A stretch of 64,000 nucleotides of DNA from Endothia cerciana (lineage: Eukaryota > Ascomycota > Sordariomycetes > Diaporthales > Cryphonectriaceae), in contig JALRMH010000018.1 in assembly GCA_026119935.1 (NCBI GenBank), positions 1 to 64,000 on the forward strand. The letters run 5' to 3'. The position numbers and the translations under genes were made by a program. The number at the start of each line of letters is the position of its first letter. Position 1 is the stretch's first letter. Positions 1-12,338 of the stretch are shown here, piece after piece. A model generated the notes under the pieces. It was given only the letters and a program-made list of their open reading frames with translations. It was not told the DNA's origin and made no database searches.

Positions 1-61
1 CCCCCCCCCCCCCCCCCCCCCCCGCCCCCCCCCCCCGCCCCCCCCCCCCCCCCCCCCCCCC
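1..61. repeat. Poly-C tract at the window edge
   Basis: The first 61 bases are C except for two G residues. It is far longer than the other C runs in the window, which are about 8-16 nt. It could be a real homopolymer tract, a scaffold end or an assembly artefact; the sequence alone does not decide. Confidence 0.8.
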
Positions 62-3000
62 ACCCGGGCCAGTCAAGGCAGAGAGGCTCCCTGACATTGT
101 CCATACCGACCCGCACCCAGGTTGCTCCGTGCCCATGCAAGACGCGAGATCGTCGCCATGGGCGGGCGGGTGGGTGGGAGCCTTGATACCCCGGATTTCT
201 TCTGCCGTGCAACGGGGGATCTTCTGCATCTAGCCCTCACGGTACGGAACAAATTCCCTTGTTTGCCCGGACGGCGAGCCGGGATGATATTGGGGGGGGG
301 GCGGGCCAGTGGTATGACTGGAATCCGAGCTCTGAGAGCGAAGGAGGTTGACGTTCGATTCAGAGAAGCTAAGTATAGCTATAAATAGATAGCCGCCGGG
401 GCGCTCGGCGAGAATGCCCCGCTGTGATGCAGACGCAAGCCCGCAACGGGTGGGGAGGGGGGGGGACACACGGACTCGCAGCCCAGGCACGCACGCCAGG
501 GTGCAAGCTCAGGGTGCAGGGGCCGTGATTCGCGAAGGTGGTGGAATTCTTATAGGCCCAAGAGGATACCGCTTTGCATTAGGCCTTTCGTCATGACTGC
601 AGCCTGCATGGTGCGTGTCACAGCATCGTCATCGGCGAACAAGATGGAAGTCGATGCAGTGCACCCAACGGATGCTCCAGGTCGGACTGCTGGGTTGTCT
701 TCCTGGGGCATGAGCATACCGCACGACATCTCGGCCTAGGAGGTCCCCGGGCGTTTCTCAGGATTCTGAGATGAGTGGATGTGGTTTTAGAGCTGAATCG
801 CCTCAGTACGGGGGGGGGGGGCTCGACGGGAGCAGAGGCCGATGCGGTCATACTCATCGTACCATAGTAATCAGAGACGCCATGTCGCACAACTGTGGAC
901 CTGCATCGCAGGGCCAATTGGCCTCGGGCCTTCTCCAACAGGCGTGAAGATACTCGGTAGTTGCAACAGGTGCCGAGGCGAGGCAGGCCCGCGAACGAGC
1001 ACCGCAGAAGTGGCTTCAACCTGCACGCATACAGAAAGCTCAGCCAGCTAGCTGTACGTCCCTCCTGAGCGGCTCCCGGGCTGAGGTTCGGATTGCTGCA
1101 TGACATCTAGGGGAGCGTTCCCAGCCCTAAATTTGGGCCACCGCGCAGGCTAGCAGGGCTTGTGTTTGTTCTCTGCCGAGACGCATGCGCAGACGGGGGG
1201 AACTGCAGCGCGGCCAGACGCATCGCCAACCTGGACAAGGGCAGATGTCAACTCAGTGTGTCTGCCCCCCCCCCCCTCCTCATTGCTGGCTGTGGCATGG
1301 CGGCGGGGCTGAAGCTGGAATCTCCGCGAGGACGTCGTAAAGAGCCTCATGGCTTGGCGAAAGACGGCTTCCTCGAGCAAGCCTGAGAGAAACAGGGCCC
1401 CCCAGGCCTGTGGCAAGGACATGGGCCAGTAACGGACGTGCCGGCTTGATCGACGAGGACAGATGCTATCGCTACCCGTCGACCTGGCAAAGGTAACAAT
1501 TGCAGGCCCAGGTGGATGGCATCGGCACGAGAGGCGCCGGAGGGCACGGCCTGTCTGTCGGCGCTGTCTCACCGTCTGTCCCGCCAAGCTGCAGGGACGG
1601 CATGCAGGCCTAAAGCTTATAGGGCTGGCAGGCAGAGGCCATTTACAATATACATGGTGGTACTGTGGAAGGATTGAAATGTGTTGCTGACCACCATGAT
1701 CCCTCCACACTGAACCCTCAGCATGATTCCTCAAACCGACCAGTTTCAAGATGCCAAGCGTTTTTGCAACCGGCAGCGTCAGGGATCGAGCGGGCGGAAC
1801 ACGAACATGCCGTGAGGAGGGCTGTCAATAGCAGACTGGGTCGCCGTCTTCAACAATCATCCGCCACGGGTGGTCCTTTGGGGGGTTCTTTTTTTCAACA
1901 AGAGCCGCGGAGGTCGGCCGTCCTTGACGGCCCAGGCCCAGGCCCAGCCAGGCCTTGATCTTTTGTAGATTGTGTGTGCACGTGGCTCCTGAGGGCGTTG
2001 CAGGCTTGTCAACCGGGATAGCAGCTATGGTCACAGAACCGCCATGGGGCCCCCCCCTTGAGGGCATGGTCCTGCTGCCTGTCACCCAAGGATGCCCCTG
2101 TCGATCCGCCGTTGCTCCCACGGATTCTTCTCACGATCAGCGCTTCTGGAGCGTTTCGACTGAGACCCCGGCGGGGACATGCCGGCAGTGGCAGCAACCT
2201 TGGGCCGTGGTATCAAGACCGCGTGCCGTGACGGCCGTCTCCACGGGCCCAGGTATAAAGAAGAGGGCGGGAAGGGAAGCAGGCAAAAGAGAGACGACAG
2301 CACGACAATCAACCTGGCGATAGGGCTCTACCCGGGGATTGAGCGGGATCAAGGCAAGACTCGAGTCCCAGCCTAGCCCCAGCCTAGCAGTGGCAGCATC
2401 CAGGGCCCCCTCGTCAGCACAGGGTCCGGATGGGGGATAGCCTCGAGGGTCCCGTAGTAAGGACTCGGGGTGAGAAGGGGAGGGGGACTCGAGAGGAAGG
2501 GTCAAAGGAACCAAGCGGGTGAAAGGGCAGACAAGAGAGGAAGAGATTTTAGCGTGGAGGAGGTGGGACCAGGAGGCTTGCAGAGACGGAGGCGCGGAGC
2601 GTGGGAGGGGTCAGGACTACCATGTACCGGTACGCGGGAGGGGCCCCGGGGCCCCCTCCTGCAGGTCGAAGTCCCTGGGGGTTCCTGGGTTAATTGCGAC
2701 AGCGGTACCGTTTAGCACTATCGCACACCCACACCCTCTACCTGTACGCGACGGGGAACAAGGCTTCCACAGGACCCCCCTCCCCCTCCCCTCGACTTAC
2801 CCGTTTCACCGACCCTGCTTACTTTTCCCTTTTTTTTCTTTTTTTCTTTTTTTTTTCTTTCTTTCTTTTCCCCTTCTGCCCTGTTGCTGCCCTGAATGTA
2901 CCACTACTGTGGTACCGGGCCCCTGCCCTTGACCTGAGCGCTGCCCCCCCCCCCCTTCTCCACACCCCCTCCACTGCTCTCGTCTGGGTAACTATCTCCT

Positions 3001-3715
3001 CTTGGTTGAGGCTCCCGGGGGCATGGGACCCCCCCCCGAGGGCCAGGACCCAGTCCCGGTATCAGTCCCAGTCCCCCCCCCCCCAGGGCAGAAGGAGAAC
3101 TGGGACACAGAGTTCCCAGAGTCTAAAAGGCTGCCCGGCCCTGCACACACATCACGCATCTTCTCTCCTCTCCTGTCTATTATTAGCATCAGCCCTTCAG
3201 CCCCGTTCCCCATTCTCTCCCCTTCTGCCTTCCTTCACACCTTCTGCTGCGACTACGCGACCACGCCCACCACGCAGAACCCACCGCGACGGCCCAACGC
3301 CCAACCCCCCCCCTCTCGTCCATCATCCCATTCCGTCCCCATCGCGCGCGCGCCCAGTACAGTACAGTACAGTACATACAGTCCGATCCGGTTTGATCCT
3401 TTCCCGCCCTGCTACTATTACACGCAGCACAGGCTGTCGACCCATGTCCGCCCTAATCGCGAACTTATAATTAATTCTCCTTGCCTTATCTGGGTGTTCT
3501 ATCTGGCGGCCGCTGCCTCTGGCCGACAAAGACTCAAATAAGGCCCTTGCGCCGCCGACCAATCTTGTCTGTGTGCCTCGATTCTGATCTCGAGCCCGGC
3601 CCTGTCCTCGACCCTCGGCCTCTCGACCCTCGACCCTCGAACATCGAACCCCTCCGCTCGCCCGCGCCTGGACAAACTCCCATCGCGGCATCTTTACTCG
3701 GCGCCTTTCCAGCGA

Positions 3716-3719
<4 letters not shown>

Positions 3720-3753
<34 letters not shown>
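3720..3753. repeat. GA dinucleotide microsatellite
   Basis: About 17 GA units lie in the leader region of the MADS-box gene. A similar GA tract lies at about 7090-7130 in gene-free DNA. Confidence 0.85.
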
Positions 3754-3757
<4 letters not shown>

Positions 3758-4164
3758 GGAGAGGAGAGGCTGCCAGACTCTCCCGCCATCAATCCTGCCC
3801 TGGGCCCTGTTCTTTTCTTCTTCCTCTTCTCGACCCACCACCACCGGGTCACTGGCTGCGCGACCTTCTTTTCGCCTGCGGTCCAATACAGCATAGCTGT
3901 TCCACCCTGGCCCTTCTCCTGCCTATACATAGCTATCTTTATCCTCGACCTCCACTTCCCTCTCACCTCGGTTGCCTCTGCTAAGGCCCTCTGCTTCTTT
4001 CTCCTCTGCCAGCCTGGCCCGTCTAGACATACCATACTGTCCGGCCTAGCCTCTACTCGACCATTGACTAGGTCTGATACGGCCGTCGCCCAAGGCCACA
4101 ATCCCCTGGAAATAGACTCCTACCCCGGCCTTGTCCGTCCGACCTCGTCGTCGACGACTTCACG

Positions 4165-6097
4165 ATGGGTCGCAGGAAGATTGAAATAAAGGCCATCAAG
4201 GATGACAGAAACCGCTCTGTGTAAGTAAACCACTCCTTGTGTCTCTCCGCCTTCGTGATGGCATCCCTCCACGTCTCGTCCGACGCCCTGCTGACAGGAT
4301 GGCTCTCTACAACAGCACCTTCCTCAAGCGCAAGGGCGGTCTCTTCAAGAAGGCGCACGAGCTTTCCGTCCTGTGCTCCGTCGACGTCGCCGTCTTCATC
4401 TTCGGCCAGAATAAGAAGCTGTACGAGTACTCGTCGGGCGACATGCGCGAGCTCATCACCAGGTACACCTATGTATGTTAACCCCCAGAATCTCGCATCC
4501 CGCGCGAACACCTGCGGCCACGGTTGCTAACACCTCGCCTCACTAGCACGGTGGACCGAATGAGCACAAGGGGCCTTCGGACTTCAACGGCGGTGGCGAT
4601 GACGAGGAGGAGGATGATGAGAACGGCACGCCTCCCAATGGCCTGCCCCAGCACTTCCACGGCCAACCCGGATTCCCCCAGCTGAGGCACCACACCCCCT
4701 CAGCATCGCCGCCGATACCGAACGGCATGGTCTTCCACGGCGTCCAGCGCACTCACACTCCACAGCCGCACCCCGGCTCGCGCCCTGGTTCTCGCAACGA
4801 CATGCGACGGATGGGTCCTCAGCTGGTAGCACCTCCGGTCGGCCATTATGGCCCCAACCACGGTCCCCAGGTGAATGGGTACGCCTATGTCCCACAGCCG
4901 GCTATCTACAACCCACAGAACGCGCCCAACATGCCGCCTAGTCACCAGTATCACCACCCACCTCCGCCTCCTCACATGCAGATCCACATGGAGCCCCAGA
5001 GACAGTCTTCCGTCCCTCCCAGCTTCGCTCCCCAGCACCCTCCTCAACAGTCCCCTCCGCCGCCGGCCAGGCACTCACTCTCGCCGCCTCAGCAGCGCCA
5101 CGGCCTCCCGAGTGGACCCATTCGCCGACCATCACCACCACCGTCGCGGGCGCAGATGGAGCCCCCGATGCAGGACGGCTTCCCGGCTCCGCCCGAGCTA
5201 GCTGCAGAGGCTGTCGATAGGCCGGCGCCGCAGGCACCCATGCTGAACACCACGTCCGCGATCAAGAAACTACCGCACCAGAAGCAACACAGCATCTTCA
5301 CGCCCATCGACGAGAGCCGATCCGTCCTATCGCAACATCTCGCCGCCTTCGCCGAATCCCAGCTCAAGAACGAAGTCAAACCCTTCGATACGCCCGGTGC
5401 ACCGCGCCGCACGGCGTCTCCACCGCAGCTGAAGCGATCTGAGACGGGTCCTTCTCCACAGAGGCGTCAGCTGTCCGTGTCCTCGATACCCGACCCAGCC
5501 TATACGCCGCCCTCTCGATCAAATAGCCTGCGCGTCGGTGGCCCGTCCCGTCCTCGTCTCAAGGTGCAGATCCCTGACGAGCCATCGGAAGCCGGAAGCA
5601 ACACTGCCGAGTCTACTTCTGCCGGGCCGGGACACTCGACCGACGCCACCTCACAGACCACGCGAAATGACGGGTCCCACTCGTCTGGAATCGTGCTGCC
5701 CCCACCTTCACCGTCAGCGACCACAACGCTCTTGTCGGCCGGGGCAACTGGCCCACCAAACCCCTTCGCGCGCCCCGCTCCCGCCAACAACCCTCCACCT
5801 CCAAGTCACAACCTGATCGATACCCCAGCTTCTGCGCTTCCTTCTCGGTACATGAACAACGAGTTCCTCCCAAGCCCCAGCCAGTTCTTCCCGGATTTTT
5901 ATGCGAGGAACCACGAGGGCAATACGCTGCCCAGTCCGCTCAACTTCGCGACGCCTGTTGTCGGGTCTGGTCCCAGCTTTCTGAGGGACGAGATGTCAAC
6001 ACTAAAGAGGAAGAGCCCGGAGGTCACCTCCAATGAACCTACCTCGGACCCTATCGAACCCAGCAATGAGCCAAAGAGGCTCAAGGTCGAGAACTAG
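4165..6097 (+). CDS. RLM1: MADS-box transcription factor, Rlm1/MEF2 type
   Basis: This is the transcription factor at the end of the cell-wall-integrity MAP kinase cascade in yeasts and moulds (family knowledge). Exons are 4165-4220, 4316-4472 and 4547-6097, giving 587 residues in frame. The MADS box fills residues 1-57, starting MGRRKIEIKAI and continuing through RKGGLFKKAHELSVLCSVDVA, with a MEF2-type extension to about residue 80. Both introns have GT-AG ends, and the second has a GCTAAC branch site. The rest is low-complexity and rich in Pro, Ser and Gln, with many SP/TP sites that could be MAPK targets (inference), ending in a basic KRLKVEN. The short first exon carries the true start; a model starting at the internal ATG 4239 would lose the DNA-binding N-terminus. 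The family call is firm; the exact orthologue name is inferred. Confidence 0.93.
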
Positions 6098-9000
6098 TGT
6101 GGGACGGGACGGTCTTTTGAGTGATGCCTGTTCATGTTACTCTCAATTTCAATGAGTTCAAAAAGATACCAACTTTCTCGGTCTTTGTCACACAGATGGA
6201 AAGCTTCGCAGCATGTTCCTATTCCGCTCAGAGGGATATTTTTCTTCTTCTTTAGATACAGGCAAGTGGGCTTGTCTGCGTATCATCATGCCTGTTCTAT
6301 TGGTCTTCTTCATCGCATGGGAGTGGAGTCAAGATGGAGGGATATGTGTGGTTATTGGCCTGTTACGACGTCTCTGATGGCAACGACGAGGAGGGGGGAG
6401 AGGGGAGACGGATCGGCGGGTTGGCCTGGGCATTCACGGCGGGCCTTTTTTTGGGGGTGCCACATCTTGGGCATATTGCCTAACACGGGGAGCGTCATCA
6501 TCCGGCAAGAGGCTCTTTGACCTTCTTTCTTCCGACTTTTCTGAGCACCAAAAGCGACCATCTTTGGTTTGACGAGTTTGGGCGGCATTTGCCCCTCGAT
6601 TAACGTGAATTTTCATGCGGGGATGCTAGACAGTTTTAAATGACGAAATGTCATGATTCTCTGAAATATATACCGTCTTGCCTTCTGTCAAATGCTCTCT
6701 ATCCCTGCAGAAATTGTCGTTTCTCTTGGTGATCTCCTCCCAGGCGACATCCTTCTGGCCCAAGCTCCTAAGATCCTCTCCTCGCCGCGTCCCGGCCTCG
6801 CGCCACAGCTCTAAAGACGCAGGACCCAGCCTGGTCGGCGTCCTTTTCCAGGCTCACGAGCCCCATCAAGTTACCACGGCGCCGGGGGGGGGGGTCTCGA
6901 TCGGTTGGGTAGGGGAGCGAGCAGCTCACACTCACCTCACGCTACCGCCCAGCTCGCGGTGCCCACGCGTCCAGGTGAGCCGAACGGGCCGGCCGTTCTC
7001 CGGAGATTTGGGATGGGGCTGGGATGGTGAAGGATCCGGAAGGGCCGGGGTGCCGCAGGGCCAGACCGAGGCAGGATGGAGGTGAGTGTGGAAGAGAGAG
7101 GGGGAGAGAGGGAGAGAGAGAGAGAGAGAGGTCAAAGTTCCCTTTCTGTCGTCTTGGTGGGGCTGGCGGTTGGTTCGCCGATCCCAGCCTTTGGAATAAT
7201 CAAAAAGAATGCTCCAGGGCGATGGTTTAATGAATTGTTCTTCCAACCGCGGACGTTTCGCCGGGAGGAAGAAGTCTCTCGGCATCTGGCGCGGTAGCTG
7301 GCCGGGGAGTACTATTTTCCCTTCCTGGTCTCCATGATGTCCGGCGCGATTTGTCCATCGAAGGGAAACTCTCTCTTTCAATGTCTAGGACGGACTGGAG
7401 ACACAATGTCGCTTTAACTGGCCAGAAATTGTACTGCCTAGGGCTGACACCAGGCTATCTTCCTAGGTAGAATTAAAAGAAAAGATCCCCACCGAGTCTC
7501 TCCAAAGCCTGATGCTTGCCTGTTGTCGAGCTCGACCATGCCTACCAGGCATGCTGTAAAGCCGCGTATATAATATATAGATGGGGACCGCTCTGAGTGC
7601 ATGCAGGCAGGGTGGAGCTCAGGAAGGGACTAATGCAGGTACGCAACATCGACGAGGGTGGCGGAAGCAGGCCATCATACGATGAGCCTAAGGAACCTAC
7701 CTGATGGTACCTTTCCATGTTATATACCCAAAGACCTGCAGGCTTCATCGTATGTTTTTTTCTCGCCGCACAACGTCGCACTTGTTCTCGAGTCTCGAGA
7801 GGGAAACCCCCCCTTCCCAGCATTGCAGGGCAGGATCCGTGGGATCTCTCAGCTTTTGTCGGCAGTGGGACGGTTTTCAGTGGGACTGCCTCCCGTGAGA
7901 TGACCTCCTCGATAATATTTTCTTCTCCTTTCCCGAGCAGTCAAACCGGCTTTGAGCATTTCATAATCACATTACACTACCAATCTGGGTATGTGTCCCG
8001 CCTCAGCGGAGCAAAAAGTGTCTACAGGCCGACTTAGAGGGTCCTATACACGCTGAAGAGAGGACGAGGGGCCATCCCTTTACTAATGGGCCATGGAGTC
8101 CCCCTCTAAAGAATCATCCTGAACATGACTGATGGCCTGCGGTGTGATAACATGAAACCCGCCCACACCCCTCGTAGCTAGATGTTGCCGTCCAAGGCCC
8201 CCTCGTTTACTACCGAGTTCGGAGTTCATCGACCAGCCCCTGTCGCATTGTCTTGACACGGACTGTCATGTCCCGCATCGCCAGCCCAGTACTCACCGTA
8301 TAGCGCCGGACGGCGGTGCTTCAGTGGTGGGTGGTCCCCTGGTGTCTGGCTCGCGCCTGCGTGGTCGTGGAAATACGGCCAGAGCATAGACAGCTCCTGC
8401 TCTGGCGGCATGGCGGAGGTGCTGGAGGCGGCACGTGGAGTGCCAGGCTCCGAAGGAAGCTCATCCGGCCCCGGCCCGATGCTGTATTCGTGCGAACACG
8501 GAGACATGGAGAGGGGGGGGGTTGTTGAGGGTAACTGGACGCCTGGGCCGGAGCATCTGTGAGAGGATGCTTCCCGTGCCGTTGATGAGGAGATCAGGAG
8601 CTGTTGTTCCTTCCTGCGTCCTTCCCCCGTGTCTTGCTCCGAGGGCCGTCCGGAAGTAGGCGCGGGTTCTTATGTGACTTGCGTCCGGGCAGTGTTCGGT
8701 TGCTGAGCTTCTCGGCCTTGTCTTCTCCTTGCCTTTGTCGAAATGACTCCATCAGTACCAGAGGGTCATACCATGCAGGCTCGCTGGGCGGAAGATCAGC
8801 TTGCGGGAGGTTCAGTGTAGCAATCAAACACATTCCAGGAGCAACTCTCCAGCCCACAGCAGTCATATTAGGGTCGAGTTTCCCTTTGATTCTCGCATCT
8901 GCGGCAATGCGACCCATCATATCCGCATTGTTTCAATGGGATACGGGTCGATTTCCAGGCAGCCCCTTTCAGGTTTCATTACCCCTGAGCGTAGCTCTTC

Positions 9001-9633
9001 AGACACCAGGACTGGTTCTCGCTTTCCCTCTCAAAGACTTGTGTTTCTGATGCCGCATGTCTGAATTTCTTTACGCCGGTATTGAAGTCAAAGGGCCGCA
9101 CGTTACTGCACCCGAGGCGTGGTTATCCTCCCCTGAGAGGTGTCTTGGGAAAGAAAAGAAGGGGGAAAGAAAACACCCAAACAAAAACTGCAGATTAGCG
9201 GAGAAGATAGAATGGATCTCGCAAAAAAAATAATTAGGTGTTGGATATGCCGGGCTGAAAATGCTAACTCCAGTGACCTGAGACCTCATCAATGACCCTT
9301 CTCTGTACAATGATGATCAGTCCCATACTAGTATCATAGTAATGGGGTTTCCTACAGGCGGGTTAACATCCCGTCTACTCGCTGTGTGTGAATCGTTCTT
9401 CACCACGCAGAACGATCAGTACAGTTATTGTAGAGTCCCGAAGCTGTAGTACTCTGTACGCCACTGAACCCGAACAAACTTATAAGCCCAGACAAGGCCT
9501 AGTGTAATTACCTCGCGGTTTCCGAACTCCACTACATCGTCCCCAACCTTGGAAGCGCCACATTTTGAGATGAGAACACTAGCGGCGTGATACGAAGCAA
9601 AGACGCACCGAGCACGTGCTTACTGCTGGTCAG
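6098..9633. other. Gene-poor region downstream of RLM1
   Basis: No gene could be supported. The first few hundred bases are the likely 3' region of the MADS-box gene. A GA microsatellite lies at about 7090-7130. Two adjacent minus-strand open frames at 8226-8507 and 8594-8920 have protein-like composition but no recognisable domain and no joining splice sites that I could find. They may be remnants. Local AT-richness rises between 9060 and 9600. Confidence 0.5.
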
Positions 9634-10069
9634 AGCTGCAGACAGTACGTCCAGGCCTTGGCCAGAGACCTCCCCGCTGCAAGATCAGCAGCAGCCAACA
9701 TAGAGCTCACGGTCGTCGGCTGCGGCGGGCCAGCCTGCATCCCGAGCTACACGGAAGAGACTGGCTGCCCCTTTCCCATCTATGCGGATCCAAGTGTGCG
9801 GAGTTATGAGCTCCTGGGGATGGAGTCCAACGTGAGACAGGGAGATACAGAGCCTGACTATATCACGACCAGCTTCGTGGACAGGACTGTCAGCTCAGTC
9901 TGTGGGCGGTCTTACGTCCGGGCATGCCCTAGCTGGAGGCCCGTCCGGCCAGAACGGAGGCGAATGGTTGTTCCAGGGAGGTACGCTGAAGTGGTGCCAT
10001 CGAATGCGGAACTCAACCGATCATACCGACACAAAGGAGCTGAGGGCTGTGCTCGGGACCGACGACTGA
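9634..10069 (+). pseudogene. AhpC/TSA-type peroxiredoxin-like gene, 5'-truncated and frameshifted
   Basis: The conserved core of fungal AhpC/TSA (PRXL2-like) thioredoxin-fold proteins is clear: CRQYVQALA, then VVGCGGPACIPSYTEETGCP and FPIYADPSVRSYELLGM. Near 9899-9902 the homology moves to the next frame and continues as GQNGGEWLFQGG and WCHRMRNSTDHT, with a natural stop at 10067-10069. One extra base explains the shift. The N-terminal part expected before the first cysteine (a strand ending near FIRHFFC in this family) is absent upstream, and no donor exon was found in the previous 300 bases. The gene converges on the sugar transporter, with 145 bp between their ends. It is most likely a decayed gene; a sequencing error could explain the frameshift but not the missing start. 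Confidence 0.75.
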
Positions 10070-10214
10070 GTAAATTTCTTCTCTGGGGCAACCGAATGCC
10101 TGCTTTCGGTTGCGTGGAAGTTCCTTCCTGGTTTCCACAGATCGCAACCGAAGCCGGATTCGTGATCTGTGACTGTCTTCCTCACCAGGCCGGGGCCAAG
10201 CTCGATAGCCTTGC

Positions 10215-12338
10215 TCAAGACGAGCTTTCGGGCACCCCATTGACGGTATCCTCCCCGATAGCTTTGCTAGTAGCATCGTGTTCCTCGAGTATTGCGATCC
10301 TATGCCCGATCCCGGTCGTTTTGTAACCCTTGAACTGCCACGCCCACAACTTGGCGTCGAAGAGCTCATCCACCTCCTCCAAAGACCGACCGGTGAGCTC
10401 TGGGACGAAGAAGACGGCAAATATGAAACCAAGGATGGAGTCTCCCCCCAGGATCCAGCCCACACCCGCTCCTAGATTGGCGCCTGGGGTGCCGAGGAGA
10501 TAAGGTATGCAGAACGTGATGACGAAGGCAGACAGCACGTCAACGGCGGTGGCGAAGGCGATGACTGTATATGGTCAGCCGAAGGTCATGGGGACGTCAA
10601 ACACACTGCTCTAAGGGATACGTACTCTTCTTCCTCAACCTGACACCCCCGATCTCTGAGGTGATCAAGTAGGCGGTCAGGCTAGCCGAGTACTTGCACG
10701 AAGCGTTAAGCAGGATGAGCGACGCAATGACCGCGTTCGTTTCAGCTTCTGATAGGTTCTCTTTTGTGCCAAGGCCTGCAATTATGAAATTGAACAGCGC
10801 TGCGAGGAGCATTCCGGATATCATGAGCGGCCTGCGGCCGACCTTGTCGACGAACAGCATGCCCAAGGTGGCAGATACGCAACCAGCCACCGTTGCCAGG
10901 AAAGAGTACGTGAAGGACAGATTGCCGAGGCCCATCTGCTTGAAGAAGGTTGGGCCGTAGGAGTTGACTTCAGGGACCCACAGTCAGTATTTGTTGCCTG
11001 TGGATCGCAAGGCGGTGGGCCTCTGGGGGCGACAAGATTTCGGTCCTTCCGAGATGTGCCGCAAAAGGACCAGATGAAATATGTAGATACGAAAGGAGGA
11101 CTCACCGAACTGGCCGCCAGCCGTCTGCTGGAACCAGAAGAGGAGCGAAGCAACGACGGTCCGCCGCAGGTATGTACCCTGGAATAGCTCCGCCCATGAG
11201 CCCTGGTCGAGAGCGTCGTTGGACTCGATGGCAAAGTCAATGGCATTGATCTCTGCCCTTGTCACCCCGTTCTCGCTCAGCTTCTTCGGGCGGATCTTAT
11301 CCAAATTCTGTAGTGCCTGTTCCTTGCGCCCCTTTAGGACCAGCCAACGCGGGGATTCTATCGAAATCCCGTCAGTCAGGCTGTTAATTGCCACGGTTCG
11401 GGTGCCATACCAATGGTGAAGGGTATAGTCAGCGCGAGGAGAAGGGCCGGAATGAATTGTACTCCAGTGGGTATCAGCCAGCCAGCGTTAGTCTCGTAGT
11501 TGGCCATGGCCTGTCCCATTCCTGAGCCCCACATGTTGCCCAGAGTCACCACGCTGACCATAGAGCCGGTGATGAAGCCTCGGAGAGATGCTGGGGCGAT
11601 CTCTGCCTGGTACGAGGGAACGACATTCTGCTCAATGATCCGCGATTAGATGGTGAGGACTCGACGCGGCGAGGAGTTGACATGTACCTCAATAATGCCA
11701 ACGGCGAAGTAGGCGATGATGCGTCCAATCTCGTATTGCACCCATTCCTTGGCAGTGATCTCAACTGGGGACTTAGATGAGTATCGAGGTGACACAGGTT
11801 TTAGGCAATATAGATCAACAAGATAAGCGACCTGACGTACTGATTATTGCTACAAATTGAATAACGCAACAGACATAGACCGACTTTTTGTATCCGACAC
11901 GGTGAAGCAAAGGCTCAAAGGCAAATACTCCGGCGAGTTTCCCGGGCCAGACAACTTCACACAAAGTCAGCGACAATCGCGCGAACCAGAGCACCAGAAT
12001 TGGAGCCAGTAATTACTTGAGTTCATGACCGACTTCTGCCATGTCGCCAACTCTCCATTTCGTCCGAACTGGTTCAGGAACGAGGGCAGTGCCTCGAGTG
12101 AGCCAAATGACCCTGTATCAAGACCAAAGAGGATGTCACCCCAGGCAAAGAGGAATGCGCAAAAGAGGAGGCACGGAGTGGCGTCGCGCCACCTAGAAGT
12201 GAAGTTTGAGAACATGATTTCTGTGTACGACCTTGACGGGCTGCCTCTACGTCCCAGGGAGAAATCCAGGTCAGTGTCCACGCGGTCCTCGAGAAGGCCG
12301 TGGAGTTCCTCTGATTGCGAACGCTGCATGTTGGCCAT
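10215..12338 (-). CDS. MFS sugar transporter (sugar porter family)
   Basis: This is a 12-helix plasma-membrane sugar:proton symporter of the major facilitator superfamily. Reading right to left, the exons are 12338-12017, 11954-11841, 11764-11688, 11627-11411, 11357-11106, 10967-10626 and 10564-10215. They total 1674 nt and encode 557 residues. All six introns are GT-AG and short (about 50-140 nt). Family marks include FGLDTGSFGS in helix 1, IPSYQAE-like NVVPSYQAEIAP after helix 4, ESPRWLVLKGR in the central loop, FWFQQTAGGQF in helix 7, DKVGRRPLM and the PELTGRSLEEVDELF C-terminal signature. The C-terminal tail is cytosolic. The substrate cannot be read from sequence; hexose, maltose or another sugar is possible. 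The gene looks intact, unlike its convergent neighbour. Confidence 0.92.

Larger units (their letters stand above)
1..4164. other. Gene-free low-complexity region upstream of RLM1
   Basis: I find no convincing gene. The first 61 bases are almost pure C with two G interruptions, perhaps a scaffold edge or collapsed repeat. The rest is GC-rich with short open frames that overlap on both strands and show no domain. From about 2820 to 2880 there is a long C/T tract, at 3356-3374 a five-fold AGTAC tandem, and at about 3720-3753 a GA microsatellite. The last 1 kb is pyrimidine-rich on the plus strand, as expected for the promoter and leader of the MADS-box gene that starts at 4165. Confidence 0.6.

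Noticed and set aside
353..365. GTTCGATTC resembling a tRNA B box
   Set aside because: No A box and no cloverleaf could be built around it.
8226..8920. Two neighbouring minus-strand open frames in gene-poor DNA
   Set aside because: Composition is plausible, but there is no domain, no consistent splice link between them and no clear start, so a gene is not supported.
9877..9932. A 56-nt intron in the peroxiredoxin-like relic instead of a frameshift
   Set aside because: Joining at these GT and AG positions does not lead into the conserved GQNGGEW frame.
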